Shown here piece by piece: positions 1-11,219 of a stretch of 64,000 nucleotides of DNA (positions within the stretch are counted from its first letter, which is position 1; each line of letters starts with the position of its first letter). Source of the stretch: Mesocentrotus franciscanus (taxonomy: Eukaryota; Echinodermata; Echinoidea; Camarodonta; Strongylocentrotidae); the NCBI GenBank assembly GCA_037976565.1, contig CP137680.1, positions 14,305,825 through 14,369,824 on the forward strand. The letters run 5' to 3'. The notes beneath the pieces are model-generated. The model was not told the DNA's origin. It did no database searches and saw only the letters and a program-made list of their open reading frames with translations. A program made the position numbers and the translations under genes.

Positions 1-1311
1 TATTTGGCACATTTTTCTAAGCATTTTGATACCTTGTTCACCTTTTTTTGACCATTAATAACGCAATGAGCGTCCGTTCAAGAAACTGTCCGTGCGCGCG
101 AGCTCTTGTAATACATAGCATATATGGGCAAAAACATGCCTATACAAAATTCATTGTAACTCTTCAGAATGGATGGGAACTCCCATTTTTTTCATATTTG
201 GATAGATTATGAGTCGGAGATATGATTTCATGTCTCATTTGACCCTCAATTAACTCATGACGTCATCATAATGGCCTCCGAACTCAAAATTTCAATTTGC
301 ATATTATGACGTCAGCATATTTTTGGAAAATTGATTGTATCTCTGTAAATATTGATCAATTTTCTTCCAAATTTTGATATGTTCTAGCTGAGACAATTTC
401 TACAAATGCAGTCTACACGATTTTTCATTTTGACAAAGGCATCATGGCGTATTTTTGCGATTAAAGGAGGCATGTCAATTTTTCACATTTTGCGTGTATT
501 CTCTATGGGACATTCCTTTTTTTCAAATCTTCATTCTACATTCCAGTCTTGTTTGAGCAATATCTCGATTATTTTTGCTCGATTTTCTGCCAGCTTCGGA
601 TATGTTGTAGCTGAGACAATTCTCTACACAGGGTGTGACATTTATTTTTCGATCAGATGCCGGGATCATGCTCATATTTCACTTGCAAAGTGGGATTTGA
701 GAATTCCATTTTCCGTTCACGTGTAATGTCTATGTGGATTATTTTGGTATAGTGGTCATAGCACTTGCCTCCCATTCCGGCGACCCAAGTTCGATTCCTG
801 GTAGGTCAATTTTTTTTTTTTTGCCGTAGTTTTGAATTTGATTTTATGATCTTCTTTGACTATTATAACATATTATCATATACTATCACAAACAATGTAA
901 TAAAATGCCCAATTTTGCGTGTTATATCTATGGGAGAAATATGTCAATCGTTTGAGTACAACCTTATGGGAAATCTGAGTCCTTGTCGTGTATTAATTTT
1001 TATTCATAGTTGGATAGAGTATGAGTCGGAGATATGATTTCTTATAAAAACAAAATCTAGAAAATGCATATTTCATTTTGATATTTAGATTTGAGGGTCA
1101 AAGGTCAAATATACTGTACATGGTTTCTCTAAAACCATGCATTGTATAGACTTGAAATTTGGCACACTAATAGACCTGAATATGGATTATTTCAAAAATA
1201 AGGTCAAATCATGCCAATGTTATCTTAACTACTTAGTATGTCACTAAACATGTGTGGCATGCACTGGAACAGCCCACCTATACTTGTTATTAACAAGTAT
1301 TACATGTCTAG
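1..1311 (+). mobile_element. Helitron-like repeat unit E0, cut by window start
   Basis: This is the 3' part of a repeat unit whose left end lies outside the window. It ends with the family 3' terminus: a short palindrome (ATACTTGTTA, one base, TAACAAGTAT), seven bases, then CTAG at 1308-1311 followed by T. It contains a tRNA-like Pol III module (745-808) and TGACGTCA sites near 257 and 306. Many private variants in its first 700 bases are shared with unit M3 (23656-25444) on the other strand, so these two are closest relatives. It has no convincing coding content. Helitron assignment is inference from the termini. Confidence 0.75.
745..808 (+). ncRNA. tRNA-Gly-like Pol III module, type 1 (copy in E0)
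   Basis: A box TGGTATAGTGG, CTCCCAT at the anticodon-loop position (CCC), and B box AGTTCGATTCC are all present at tRNA spacing. A run of T follows at once, which is a Pol III terminator signal. The T arm can partly fold but the acceptor stem does not pair, so this is a tRNA-derived module and not a working tRNA gene. Transcription is not shown. Confidence 0.6.
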
Positions 1312-3108
1312 TTTATTTATTTATTTCTTTATTTTTCTTATTTCCACCCACTTTTTTGTTAGCAAGATAACTTGAAAATGGCTCAATCAAATGCCTTGAA
1401 ATTTGTCACACATATGTATAGGCATATGGACAAAGCAAAATAACGTTTTCAACCTTGACCTTGACTGATGACGTCATCTAGGCGCCATTTTGTAAAATTT
1501 TCTGAATATCTACTCATGATCATATCTTCATAACGAAAAGTCGTTTCTCATTCATATTTATCATGATCAAGGTCAATATCCGTCCGGTCAATTTCAGGTA
1601 AAATAACGCGAGCGCATGCGTACGTCCGCGCGTAAGCGCGCGCAAAATTCAAAATGCTCAAAATCGTCTCAAATTCATTTTGATACGTTTTAGGCCATTT
1701 TAAGCATTTTATAAAAATCGCGCACACGCACATGCGCGCGTTTTCGCGCGTAACACCATTACACAACATAGAATCGCCATTTTTTTCTTTCATGATTTCC
1801 ATATTTTTTTGAACAATTTGATACCATGTTTATCTCTTTAATGACCATTAATAACAAGATGAGCGTCCATTCAAGATAAATGTCCGTGCGCGCGAGCTCT
1901 TGTAATACATAGCATATATGGGCAAAACATGCCTATACAAAATTCATTGTAACTCTTCAGAATGGATGGGAACTCCCAATTTTTTTCATATTTTGATAGA
2001 TTATGAGTCGGAGATATGATTTCATGTCTCATTTGACCTCAATTAACTCATGACGGCATCATAATGGCCTCCGAACTTCAAATTTCAATTTGCATATTAT
2101 GACGTCAGCATATTTTTGGAAAATTGATTGTATCTCTGTAAATATTGATTGATTTTCTTTCAAATTTTGATATGTTCTAGCTGAGACAATTTTCTACAAA
2201 TGCAGTCACCACGATTTTTCATTTTGACAAAGGCATCATGGCGTATTTTTGCGATTAAAGGAGGCATGTCAATTTTTCACATTTTGCGTGTATTCTCTAT
2301 GGGACATGACTTTTTTCAAAACTGGATTCTACATTCGTCTTTCGCGAGCAATATCTCCGTCGTTTTAGTTTTGTTTTCGCTGAGCTTCGAGTATGTTGTA
2401 GCTGAGACAATAAGCTATCATGAATGTGCCCTTTATTTTTCGATCAGATGCCGGGATCATGCTCATATTTCACTTGCAAAGTGGGATTTGAGAATTTCAT
2501 TTTCCGTTCACGTGTAATGTCTATGTGGATTATTTTGGTATAGTGGTCATAGCACTTGCCTCCCATTCCGGCGACAAGTTCGATTCCTGGTGGGTCAATT
2601 TTTTTTTTTTTTTTTTGCCGTCGTTTTGAATTTGATTTTATGATCTTCTTCGACTATTATAACATATTATCATATACTATCACAAACAATGTAATAAAAT
2701 GCCTAATTTTGCGTGTTATATCTATGGGAGAAATATGTCAATCGTTTGAGTACAACCTTATGGGAAATCTGAGTCCTTGTCGTGTATTAATTTTTTATTC
2801 ATAGTTGGATAAAGTATGAGTCGGACTATGATTTCTTATAAAAAAACAAAATCTAGAAAATGCATATTTCACTTTGATATTTAGATTTGAGGGTCAAAGG
2901 TCAATATACTGTACATGGTTTCTCTAAAACCATGCATTGTATAGACTTGAAATTTGGCACACTAATAGACCTGAATAAGAGGATTATTTAAAAAATAAGG
3001 TCAAATTATGCCAATGTTATCTTAACTACTAAGTATGTCACTAAACATGTGTGGCATGCACTTGAACAGTCCACCTATACTTGTTATTAACAAGTATTAC
3101 ATGTCTAG
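1312..3108 (+). mobile_element. Helitron-like repeat unit E1 (full type, about 1.8 kb)
   Basis: This unit shows the standard module order. An AT-rich linker leads to a conserved start (TTCTTATTTCCACCCA). A TGACCTTGACTGATGACGTCA block follows near 1455-1476, then two CG-rich alternating purine/pyrimidine patches near 1605-1650 and 1715-1752. Next come ATTATGACGTCAGC near 2097, the repeated AGCTGAGACAAT motif (near 2180 and 2400), the tRNA-like module and T-run. A GGGTCAAAGGTCA site lies near 2893, and the 3' palindrome plus CTAG is at 3105-3108. The middle TGACGTCA site is mutated to TGACGGCA near 2052. Open frames inside are short and vary between copies, so it is treated as non-autonomous. 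Confidence 0.75.
2536..2597 (+). ncRNA. tRNA-Gly-like Pol III module, type 1 (copy in E1)
   Basis: This is the same A box and B box as the E0 copy, with a two-base loss just before the T arm, followed by a long T-run. It lies at the same position within the unit. Confidence 0.5.
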
Positions 3109-3114
3109 TTTATT

Positions 3115-3143
3115 AGGTGGGCTGTATATAATACAGACCACCT
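3115..3143 (+). repeat. 5'-terminal hairpin, subfamily 1
   Basis: The sequence starts AGGTGGGCTGTAT and ends ATACAGACCACCT, an imperfect inverted repeat with one mismatch and a 3-base loop. It is the 5' end of a subfamily-1 element whose AT-rich linker was then split by the insertion at 3170-5424. The rest of that element resumes at 5425. Confidence 0.7.
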
Positions 3144-3229
3144 TATGTTGTTAGAATTGTTTTATTATTAGGTGGTCTGTCGGTATCGACAGATCACCTA
3201 TTGTTTTTGTCAGAATTTTCTTTCTTCAT

Positions 3230-3231
<2 letters not shown>

Positions 3232-3266
<35 letters not shown>
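3232..3266 (+). repeat. (TTTA)n microsatellite
   Basis: TTTA is repeated about eight times in the AT-rich linker just inside the 5' hairpin of E2. Similar but shorter TTTA/TTA runs sit at this place in most units. Confidence 0.85.
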
Positions 3267-4460
3267 TTTATTTCTCCCCCCTTTTTTGTGTAGAGGATAA
3301 CTCAAGATCGGTTTTGTCAATTTCTTTCAATTTGGCACAGTCATAGGTCATAGTCATGAGACGTGACAGGAACATTTTCAAGGTCATCAAGTCTCATGAC
3401 GTCATCCAGGCGCCATTTTGTGTTTTTTGTAATTTCAACTCATGATCATATCTTCATAACGGAAAGTCATTTCTCATTCATATTTATCATGATCAAGGTC
3501 AATATCCGTCCGGTCAATTTCAGGTCAAAACGCGCGCGCATGCGTACGTCCGCGCGTTAGCGCGCGCGCAAAATTTCAAAATGCTCCAAATCGTCTCAAA
3601 TTCATTTTGGATACGTTTCAGGCCATTTTAAGCATTTCGCAAAAACGCGCACACGCATGCGCGCGCGTTTTCGCGCGTAACACCGAACACAACATAAATC
3701 GCCATTTTTTTGTCATGATATTCCCATTTTTTTCGAACAATTTGATACCATGTTTATCCTTTATGACCATTAATAACGCAATGAGCGTCCGTTCAAGAAA
3801 CATGTCCGTGCGCGCGAGCTCTTGTAATACATAGCATATATGGGCAAAAACATGCCTATACAAAATTCATTGTAACTCTTCAGAATGGATGGAACTCCCA
3901 ATTTTTTTCATATTTGGATAGATTATGAGTCGGAGATATGATTTCATGTCTCATTTGACCCTCAATTAACTCATGACGTCATCATAATGGCCTCCGAACT
4001 CAAAATTTCAATTTGCATATTATGACGTCAGCATATTTTGGAAAATTGATTGTATCTCTGTAAATATTGATCGATTTTCTTCCAAATTTTGATATGTTCT
4101 AGCTGAGACAATTCTCTACAAATGCAGTCACCACGATTTTTCATTTTGACAAAGGCATCATGGCGTATTTTTGCGATTAAAGGAGGCATGTCAATTTTTC
4201 ACATTTTGCGTGTATTCTCTATGGGACATGACTTTTTCTCAAAACTGGATTCTACATTCCCGTCTTTCGCGAGCAATATCTCCGTCGTTTTAGTTTTGTT
4301 TTTGCTGAGCTTTGAGTATGTTGTAGCTGAGACAATAAGCTATCACAAGTGTGCCCTTTATTTTTCGATCAGATGCCGGGATCATGCTCATATTTCACTT
4401 GCAAAGTGGGATTTGAGAATTCCATTTTCCGTTCACGTGTAATGTCTATGTGGATTATTT

Positions 4461-4524
4461 TGGTATAGTGGTCATAGCACTTGCCTCCCATTCCGGCGAC
4501 CCAAGTTCGATTCCTGGTGGGTCA
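4461..4524 (+). ncRNA. tRNA-Gly-like Pol III module, type 1 (copy in E2)
   Basis: A box TGGTATAGTGG and B box AGTTCGATTCC are intact and are followed immediately by about twenty T. Sequence is essentially the same as in subfamily-1 units although the host element has subfamily-2 ends. Confidence 0.6.
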
Positions 4525-4849
4525 TTTTTTTTTTTTTTTTTTTTTGCCGTCGTTTTAATTTGATTTTATGATCTTCTTCGACTATTATAACATATTATCA
4601 TATACAATCACAAACAATGTAATAAAATGCCTAATTTTGCGTGTTATATCTATGGGAGAAGAATGACAATCGTTTGAGTACAACCCTATGGGAAATCTGG
4701 TATTAAACCAAATAGGGTTTATCTCCCAACTCTGCTACAATATCAAATCACCTTGCTAGTCTCCTTCCCAGACGTTTTTACTTTTTCCAGTTATTCAGCC
4801 CAAGGTATATGCATGTTTACGTCTCTCCCGTGGACATAGAATTGTTTAC

Positions 4850-5215
4850 TTGTCTATACTTCTCTCTTTCTCTATATTAAATTCTATTTATGCTGGATAT
4901 ATTGAATGCATCGTTCTCCATTGCATCTCTCTCTTCTCTCTCTCTTGCTCTGTTTCCCTTCTCCTCTCTTATTTTGCCCCTCTCCTTCTCTTGCTCTGTC
5001 TCTGCATATATCTCTCTACTCTTTACCCTCTCCCTCTCTCTCTGCCTCCCTCTACCTCGACCTCTTGCCTTGCCTCCCTCTTATTCTCTTGCTCTGTCTC
5101 CCTCTGCCTCTGCCCTTCTCTTTTTCTTCTCTCTCACCCTCTACCTCTCCCGCCTCTGGTTCTCGTTCTCCTTTATTATGTCTTGTAATGTTCCTTAATT
5201 TTCTATAGCTCTGCC
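4850..5215 (+). repeat. Polypyrimidine (CTCTCC-rich) block
   Basis: About 360 bases almost purely C and T on this strand (CTCTCTCTT, CTCCCTCTGCC variants), flanked by unique module sequence containing TTCTATTTATGCTGG. The same block with the same flanks occurs inverted at 59680-60005 and 62160-62580, so it is a module of the subfamily-2 element and not an isolated microsatellite. Long leucine/serine open frames across it are composition artefacts. Confidence 0.85.
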
Positions 5216-5424
5216 CTTTGCCCTTTGGCCTTGGAACTCAAAATACGAATTTGCATATTATGACGTCAGCATATTTATGGAAAATTGATTGTATCTCTGT
5301 AAATATGGATCGATTTTCTTCCAAATTTTGATATGTTGTAGCTAAGACAATTTTCTACAAGATCAGTTATTCAGATTACATAACAGACCACCTAATTCGT
5401 CTTCATGACGAATTACATTTCTAG

Positions 5425-6611
5425 TTATTTATTTATTATTCTTTATTTATTTTTCTTATTTCCACCCACTTTACTGTTAGCAAGATAATTTGAAAATGGC
5501 TCAGTCAAATGCCTTGAAATTTGGCACACATATGTATAGGCATATGGACAAAGCAAAATAATGTTTTCACCCTTGACCTTGACTGATGACGTCATCTAGG
5601 CGCCATTTTGTGAAATTTTTCTGAAAATCTACTCATGATCATATCTTCATAACGGAAAGTCATTTCTCATTCATATTTATCATGATCAAGGTCAATATCC
5701 GTCCGGTCAATTTCAGGTCAAAAAACGCGCGCATGCGTACGTCCGCGCGTTAGCGCGCGCAAAATTTCAAAATGCTCAAAATCGTCTCAAATTCATTTTG
5801 CATACGTTTCTGGCCATTTTAAGCATTTTATAAAAAATCGCGCACACGCACATGCGCGTGCGTTTTCGCGCGTAACACAATTACACAACATAGAATCGCC
5901 TTTTTTTTCTTCCATGATGTTTCCCATTTTTTTTGGAACAATTTGATACCATGTTTATCTCTTTATGACCATTAATAACAAGATGAGCGTCCGTTCAAGA
6001 AACATGTCCGTGCGCGCGAGCTCTTGTAATACATAGCATATATGGGCAAAAACATGCCTATACAAAATTCATTGTAACTCTTCAGAATGGATGGGAACTC
6101 CCAATTTTTTTCATATTTGGATAGATTATGAGTCGGAGATATGATTTCATGTCTCATTTGACCCTCAATTAACTCATGACGTCATCATAATGGCCTCCAA
6201 ACTCAAAATTCCAATTTGCATATTATGACGTCAGCATATTTTTGGAAAATTGATTGTATCTCTGTAAATATTGATCGATTTTCTTCCAAATTTTGATATG
6301 TTCTAGCTTAGACAATGTTCTACAAATTTTTCATTTTGACAAAGGCATCATGGCGTATTTTTTCGATTAAAGGAGGCATGTCAATTTTTCACATTTTGCG
6401 TGTATTCTCTATGGGACATGACTTTTTCTCAAAACTGGATTCTACATTCCGTCTTTCGCGAGCAATATCTCCGTCGTTTTAGCGTTTACGCTGAACTTGA
6501 GTATGTTGTAGCTGAGACAATAAGCTATCTCAAATGTGCCCTTGATTTTGTCTTAAATTTTAGTTGGACCAGCCCACCTATACTTGTTCTAAACAAGTAT
6601 TACAAATCTAG
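5425..6611 (+). mobile_element. Helitron-like repeat unit E3 (short type, about 1.2 kb)
   Basis: This is the continuation of the subfamily-1 element whose 5' hairpin is at 3115-3143. It keeps the start module, CG-rich patches and AGCTGAGACAAT motifs. The segment with the tRNA-like module is missing; a short TTAAATTTTAGTTGG bridge joins directly to the 3' terminus. The 3' palindrome has a changed loop (ACTTGTTCTAAACAAGT). CTAG ends at 6611. Confidence 0.75.
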
Positions 6612-7789
6612 TTTTTCTTATTTCCACCCACTTTATTGTTAGCAAGATAATTTGAAAATGGCTCAATCAAATGCCTTGAAATTTGGCACACATATGTATA
6701 GGCATATGGACAAAGCAAAATAACGTTTTCAACCTTGACCTTGACTGATGACGTCATCTAGGCGCCATTTTGTAAATTTTCTGAAAATCTACTCATGATC
6801 ATATCTTCATAACGGAAAGTCATTTCTCATTCATATTTATCATGATCAAGGTCAATATCCGTCCGGTCAATTTCAGGTCAAAAAACGCGCGCATGCGTAC
6901 GTCCGCGCGTTAGCGCGCGCAAAATTTCAAAATGCTCAAAATCGTCTCAAATTCATTTTGCATACGTTTCAGGCCATTTTAAGCATTTTATAAAAAATCG
7001 CGCACACGCACATGCGCGCGCGTTTTCGCGCGTAACACCATTACACAACATAGAATCGCCCTTTTTTTCTTCATGATATTTCCCATTTTTTTGGAACAAT
7101 TCGATACCATGTTCATCTCTTTATGACCATTAATAACAAGATGAGCGTCCGTTCAAAAAACATGTCCGTGCGCGCGAGCTCTTGTAATACATAGCATATA
7201 TGGGCAAAAACATGCCTATACAAAATTCATTGTAACTCTTCAGAACGGATGGGAACTCCCAATTTTTTTACATATTTGGATAGATTATGAGTCGGAGATA
7301 TGATTTCATGTCTCATTTGACCCTCAATTAACTCATGACGTCATCATAATGGCCTCCAAACTCAAAATTTCAATTTGCATATTATGACGTCAGCATATTT
7401 TTGGAAAATTGATTGTATCTCTGTAAATATTGATCGATTTTCTTCCAAATTTTGATATGTTCTAGCTGAGACAATGTTCTACAAATGCAATTGTCACGAT
7501 TTTTCATTTTGACAAAGGCATCATGGCGTATTTTTTCGATTAAAGGAGGCATGTCGAATTTTCACATTTTGCGTGTATTCTCTATGGGACATGACTTTTT
7601 CTCAAAACTGGATTCTACATTCCCGTCTTTCGCGAGCAATATCTCCGTCGTTTTAGCTTCGTTTACGCTGAACTTTGAGTATGTTGTAGCTGAGACAATA
7701 AGCTATCTCAAATGTGCCCTTGATTTTGTCTTAAATTTTAGTTGGACCAGCCCACCTATACTTGTTCTAAACAAGTATTACAAATCTAG
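6612..7789 (+). mobile_element. Helitron-like repeat unit E4 (short type)
   Basis: This is a near duplicate of E3 with the same deletion bridge and the same changed 3' loop. It starts directly with the TTTTTCTTATTTCCACCC module after the previous CTAG, without a 5' hairpin, and ends at CTAG 7786-7789. Confidence 0.75.
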
Positions 7790-9377
7790 TTATTTTTCTT
7801 ATTTCGACCCACTTTTTTGTTAGCAAGATAACTTGAAAATGGTTAAATCAAATACCTTGAAATTTGGCACACATATGTATTGGCATATAAACAAAGCACA
7901 ATAAGGTTTTCAACCTTGACCTTGACTGATGACGTCATCTAGGCGCCATTTTGTAAAATTTTCTGAAAATCTACTCATGATCATATCTTCATAACGAAAG
8001 TCATTTTTCATTCATATTTATCATGATCAAGGTCAATATCCGTCCGGTCAATTTCAGGTCAAAAACGCGCGCGCATGCGTACGTCCGCGCGTCAGCGCGC
8101 GCAAAATTTCAAAATGCTTCAAATCGTCTCAAATTCATTTTGAATACGTTTCAGGCCATTTTAAGCATTTTATAAAAATCGCGCACACGCACATGCGCGC
8201 GCGTTTTCGCGCGTAACACCATTACACAACATAGAATCGCCATTTTTTTCTTTCATGATATTTCCATATTTTTCGAACAATTTGATACCATGTTTATCTC
8301 TTTATGACCATTAATAACAAGATGAGCGTCCATTCAAGATAAATGTCCGTGCGCGCGAGCTCTTGTAATACATAGCATATATGGGCAAAAACATGCCTAT
8401 ACAAAATTCATTGTAACTCTTCAGAATGGATGGGAACTCCCAATTTTTTTCATATTTGGATAGATTATGAGTCGGAGATATGATTTCATGTCTCATTTGA
8501 CCCTCAATTAACTCATGACGTCATCATAATGGCCTCCGAACTCAAAATTTCAATTTGCATATTATGACGTCAGCATATTTTTGGAAAATTGATTGTATCT
8601 CTGTAAATATTGATCGATTTTCTTCCAAATTTTGATATGTTCTAGCTGAGACAATTTTCTACAAATGCAGTCATCACGATTTTTCATTTTGACAAAGGCA
8701 TCATGGCGTATTTTTGCGATTAAAGGAGGCATGTCAATTTTTCACATTTTGCGTGTATTCTCTATGGGACATGACTTTTTTCAAAACTGGATTCTACATT
8801 CCCGTCTTTCGCGAGCAATATCTCCGTCGTTTTAGTTTTGTTTTGCTGAGCTTCGAGTATGTTGTAGCTGAGACAATAAGCTATCACAATGTGCCATTTA
8901 TTTTTCGATCAGATGCCGGGATCATGTTCATATTTCACTTGCAAAGTGGGATTTGAGAATTCCATTTTCCGTTCACGTGTAATGTCTATGTGGATTATTT
9001 TGGTATATTGGTCGCAATTGACTTGAAACTTTGCATGTTGATAGGTAAGACAAAATATTTCATATAAAAACACAAAATCGAGAATATGCATATTTCATTA
9101 TGTTATTTAGATTTTAAGGTTAAAGGTCAAATATACTGTACATGGTTTCTCTAAAAATATGCTTTGTAGACATCAATTTGGCACACAAATACCTGAATAA
9201 GAGGATTATTTCAAAAATTTAGGTCAAATCATGCCAATGGTATTTTAACTACTTAGTATGTAAATAAGGGTCAAAGGTCTAACATTTCACTGATCACTAT
9301 CTCACTAACCATGTGTGTTATGCACTAATTGGAACAGCCCACCTATACTTGTTCCGAAACAAGTATTACATGTCTAG
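7790..9377 (+). mobile_element. Helitron-like repeat unit E5 (tRNA-less long type)
   Basis: At the place of the tRNA-like module this unit has TGGTATATTGGTCGC followed by unrelated sequence with no B box or T-run. It then rejoins the common TAAGGTTAAAGGTCAAATATACTG tail. The 3' palindrome loop is the CCG variant (ACTTGTTCCGAAACAAGT). CTAG is at 9374-9377. Units E10 and E11 are the same type. Confidence 0.75.
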
Positions 9378-10627
9378 TTATTATCAGGTGGGCTGTATAT
9401 AATACAGACCACCTTATGTTTTCGTTAGAATTGCCTTTATTATTTATTTATTTATTTCTTTATTTTTCTTATTTCCACCCACTTTTTTGTTAGCAAGATA
9501 ACTTGAAAATGGCTCAATCAAATGCCTTGAAATTGGCACACATATGTATAGGCATATGGAGAAAACACAATAAGGTTTTCAACCTTGACCTTGACTGATG
9601 ACGTCATCTAGGCGCCATTTTGTGAAATTTTCTGAAAATCTACTCATGATCATATCTTCATAACGAAAAGTCATTTCTCATTCATATTTATCATGATCAA
9701 GGTCAATATCCGTCCGGTCAATTTCAGGTCAAAAACGCGCGCGTACGTCCGTGCGTCAACGCGCGCGCAAAATTTAAAATGCTCCAAATCGTCTCAAATT
9801 CATTTTGCATACGTTTCAGGCCATTTTAAGCATTTTATAAAAATCGCGCACGCGCATGCGCGCGCGTTTTGCGCGTAACACCATTACACAACATAGAATC
9901 GCCATTTTTTTCTTTCATGATATTTCCCATATTTTTCGAACAATTTGATACCATGTTTATCTCTTTATGACCATTAATAACAAGATGAGCGTCCATTCAA
10001 GATAAATGTCCGTGCGCGCGAGCTCTTGTAATACATAGCATATATGGGCAAAAACATGCCTATACAAAATTCATTGTAACTCTTCAGAATGGATGGGAAC
10101 TCCCAATTTTTTTCATATTTGGATAGATTATGAGTCGGAGATATGATTTCATGTCTCATTTGACCCTCAATTAACTCATGACGTCATCATAATGGCCTCC
10201 GAACTCAAAATTTCAATTTGCATATTATGACGTCAGCATATTTTTGGAAAATTGATTGTATCTCTGTAAATATTGATCGATTTTCTTCCAAATTTTGATA
10301 TGTTCTAGCTGAGACAATTTCTACAAATGCAGCACCACAATTTTCATTTTGACAAAGGCATCATGGCGTATTTTTGCGATTAAAGGAGGCATGTCAATTT
10401 TCACATTTTGCGTGTATTCTCTATGGGACATGACTTTTCTCAAAACTGGATTCTACATTCCCGTCTTTCGCGAGCAATATCTCCGTCGTTTCAGCTTTGT
10501 TTACGCTGAACTTCGAGTATGTTGTAGCTGAGACAATAAGCTATCTCAAATGTGCCCTTGATTTTATCTTAAATTTTAGTTGGACCAGCCCACCTATACT
10601 TGTTCTAAACAAGTATTACAAATCTAG
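9378..10627 (+). mobile_element. Helitron-like repeat unit E6 (short type with 5' hairpin)
   Basis: It begins with the subfamily-1 hairpin (9386-9414) preceded by TC, then the AT linker and the usual modules. It has the short-type deletion bridge and CTAG at 10624-10627. Confidence 0.75.
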
Positions 10628-11219
10628 TTTATTTTTCTTATTTCCACCCACTTTATTGTTAGCAAGATAATTTGAAAATGGCTCAATCAAATGCCTTGAA
10701 ATTTGGCACACATATGTATAGGCATATGGAAAAATCAAAATAAGGTTTTCAACCTTGACCTTGACTGATGACGTCATCTAGGCGCCATTTTGTAAAATTT
10801 TCTGAAAATCTACTCATGATCATATCTTCATAACGGAAATTCGTTTCTCATTCATAATTATCATGATCAAGGTCAATATCCGTCCGTTCAATTTCAGGTC
10901 GAAAAACGCGCACATGCGTACGTCCGCGCGTTAGCGCGCGCGCAAAATTTCAAAATGCTCAAAATCGTCTCAAATTCATTTTGCATACGTTTCTGGCCAT
11001 TTTAAGCATTTTATAAAAAAATCGCGCACACGCACATGCGCGTGCGTTTTCGCGCGTAACACGATTATACAACATAAAATCGCTATTTTTTTTCTTTCAT
11101 GATATTTCCCATATTTTTTCGAACAATTTGATACCATGTTTATCTAAACACTAAACATGTGTGGCATGCACTTGGAACAGCCCACCTATACTTGTTATTA
11201 ACAAGTATTACATATCTAG
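10628..11219 (+). mobile_element. Helitron-like repeat unit E7 (internally deleted)
   Basis: Only about 590 bases remain. The start module and CG-rich patches run to about 11145, then jump directly to the last 75 bases with the 3' palindrome and CTAG at 11216-11219. Confidence 0.7.

Larger units (their letters stand above)
3170..5424 (+). mobile_element. Complete subfamily-2 Helitron-like element E2, nested
   Basis: Both ends are visible. The 5' end is a hairpin beginning AGGTGGTCTGTCG (3170-3199). The 3' end is ACAGACCACCT, then an AATTCGTC...GACGAATT hairpin, then CTAG at 5421-5424. The 5' AGGTGGTCTGT and 3' ACAGACCACCT are exact inverse complements. Flanks (ending ATT, resuming TTATTTATT) join into the AT linker seen uninterrupted in sister units, so this is an insertion between T residues with no target duplication. 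The interior is mosaic: the first 270 bases are subfamily-specific, the middle is like subfamily 1 including a tRNA-like module, and the tail carries a long polypyrimidine block (4850-5215). No transposase is encoded. Confidence 0.75.

Noticed and set aside
745..808. A functional tRNA-Gly gene.
   Set aside because: The internal promoter is good but the acceptor stem does not pair and the anticodon stem is weak. Every copy sits inside the repeat.
4122..4442. Open frame of 106 codons seen in several units (also near 406, 27895 and 29456) as a possible small protein of the element.
   Set aside because: Other copies of the same segment are frameshifted, and conservation is at the nucleotide level across the whole unit, not only in this frame. 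No motif or signal was recognised. A synonymous-versus-replacement test over many copies would be decisive.
4850..5208. Leucine/serine-rich open frames of about 100 codons as a membrane protein.
   Set aside because: All three frames are open because the strand is nearly pure C and T. The block is a repeat module found at three loci.
5972..6157. Antisense open frame of 61 codons that recurs almost unchanged in at least eight units.
   Set aside because: Recent copies of a repeat will share any frame. It covers the CG-rich patch and has no recognisable domain. Coding is not supported without rate tests or transcripts.
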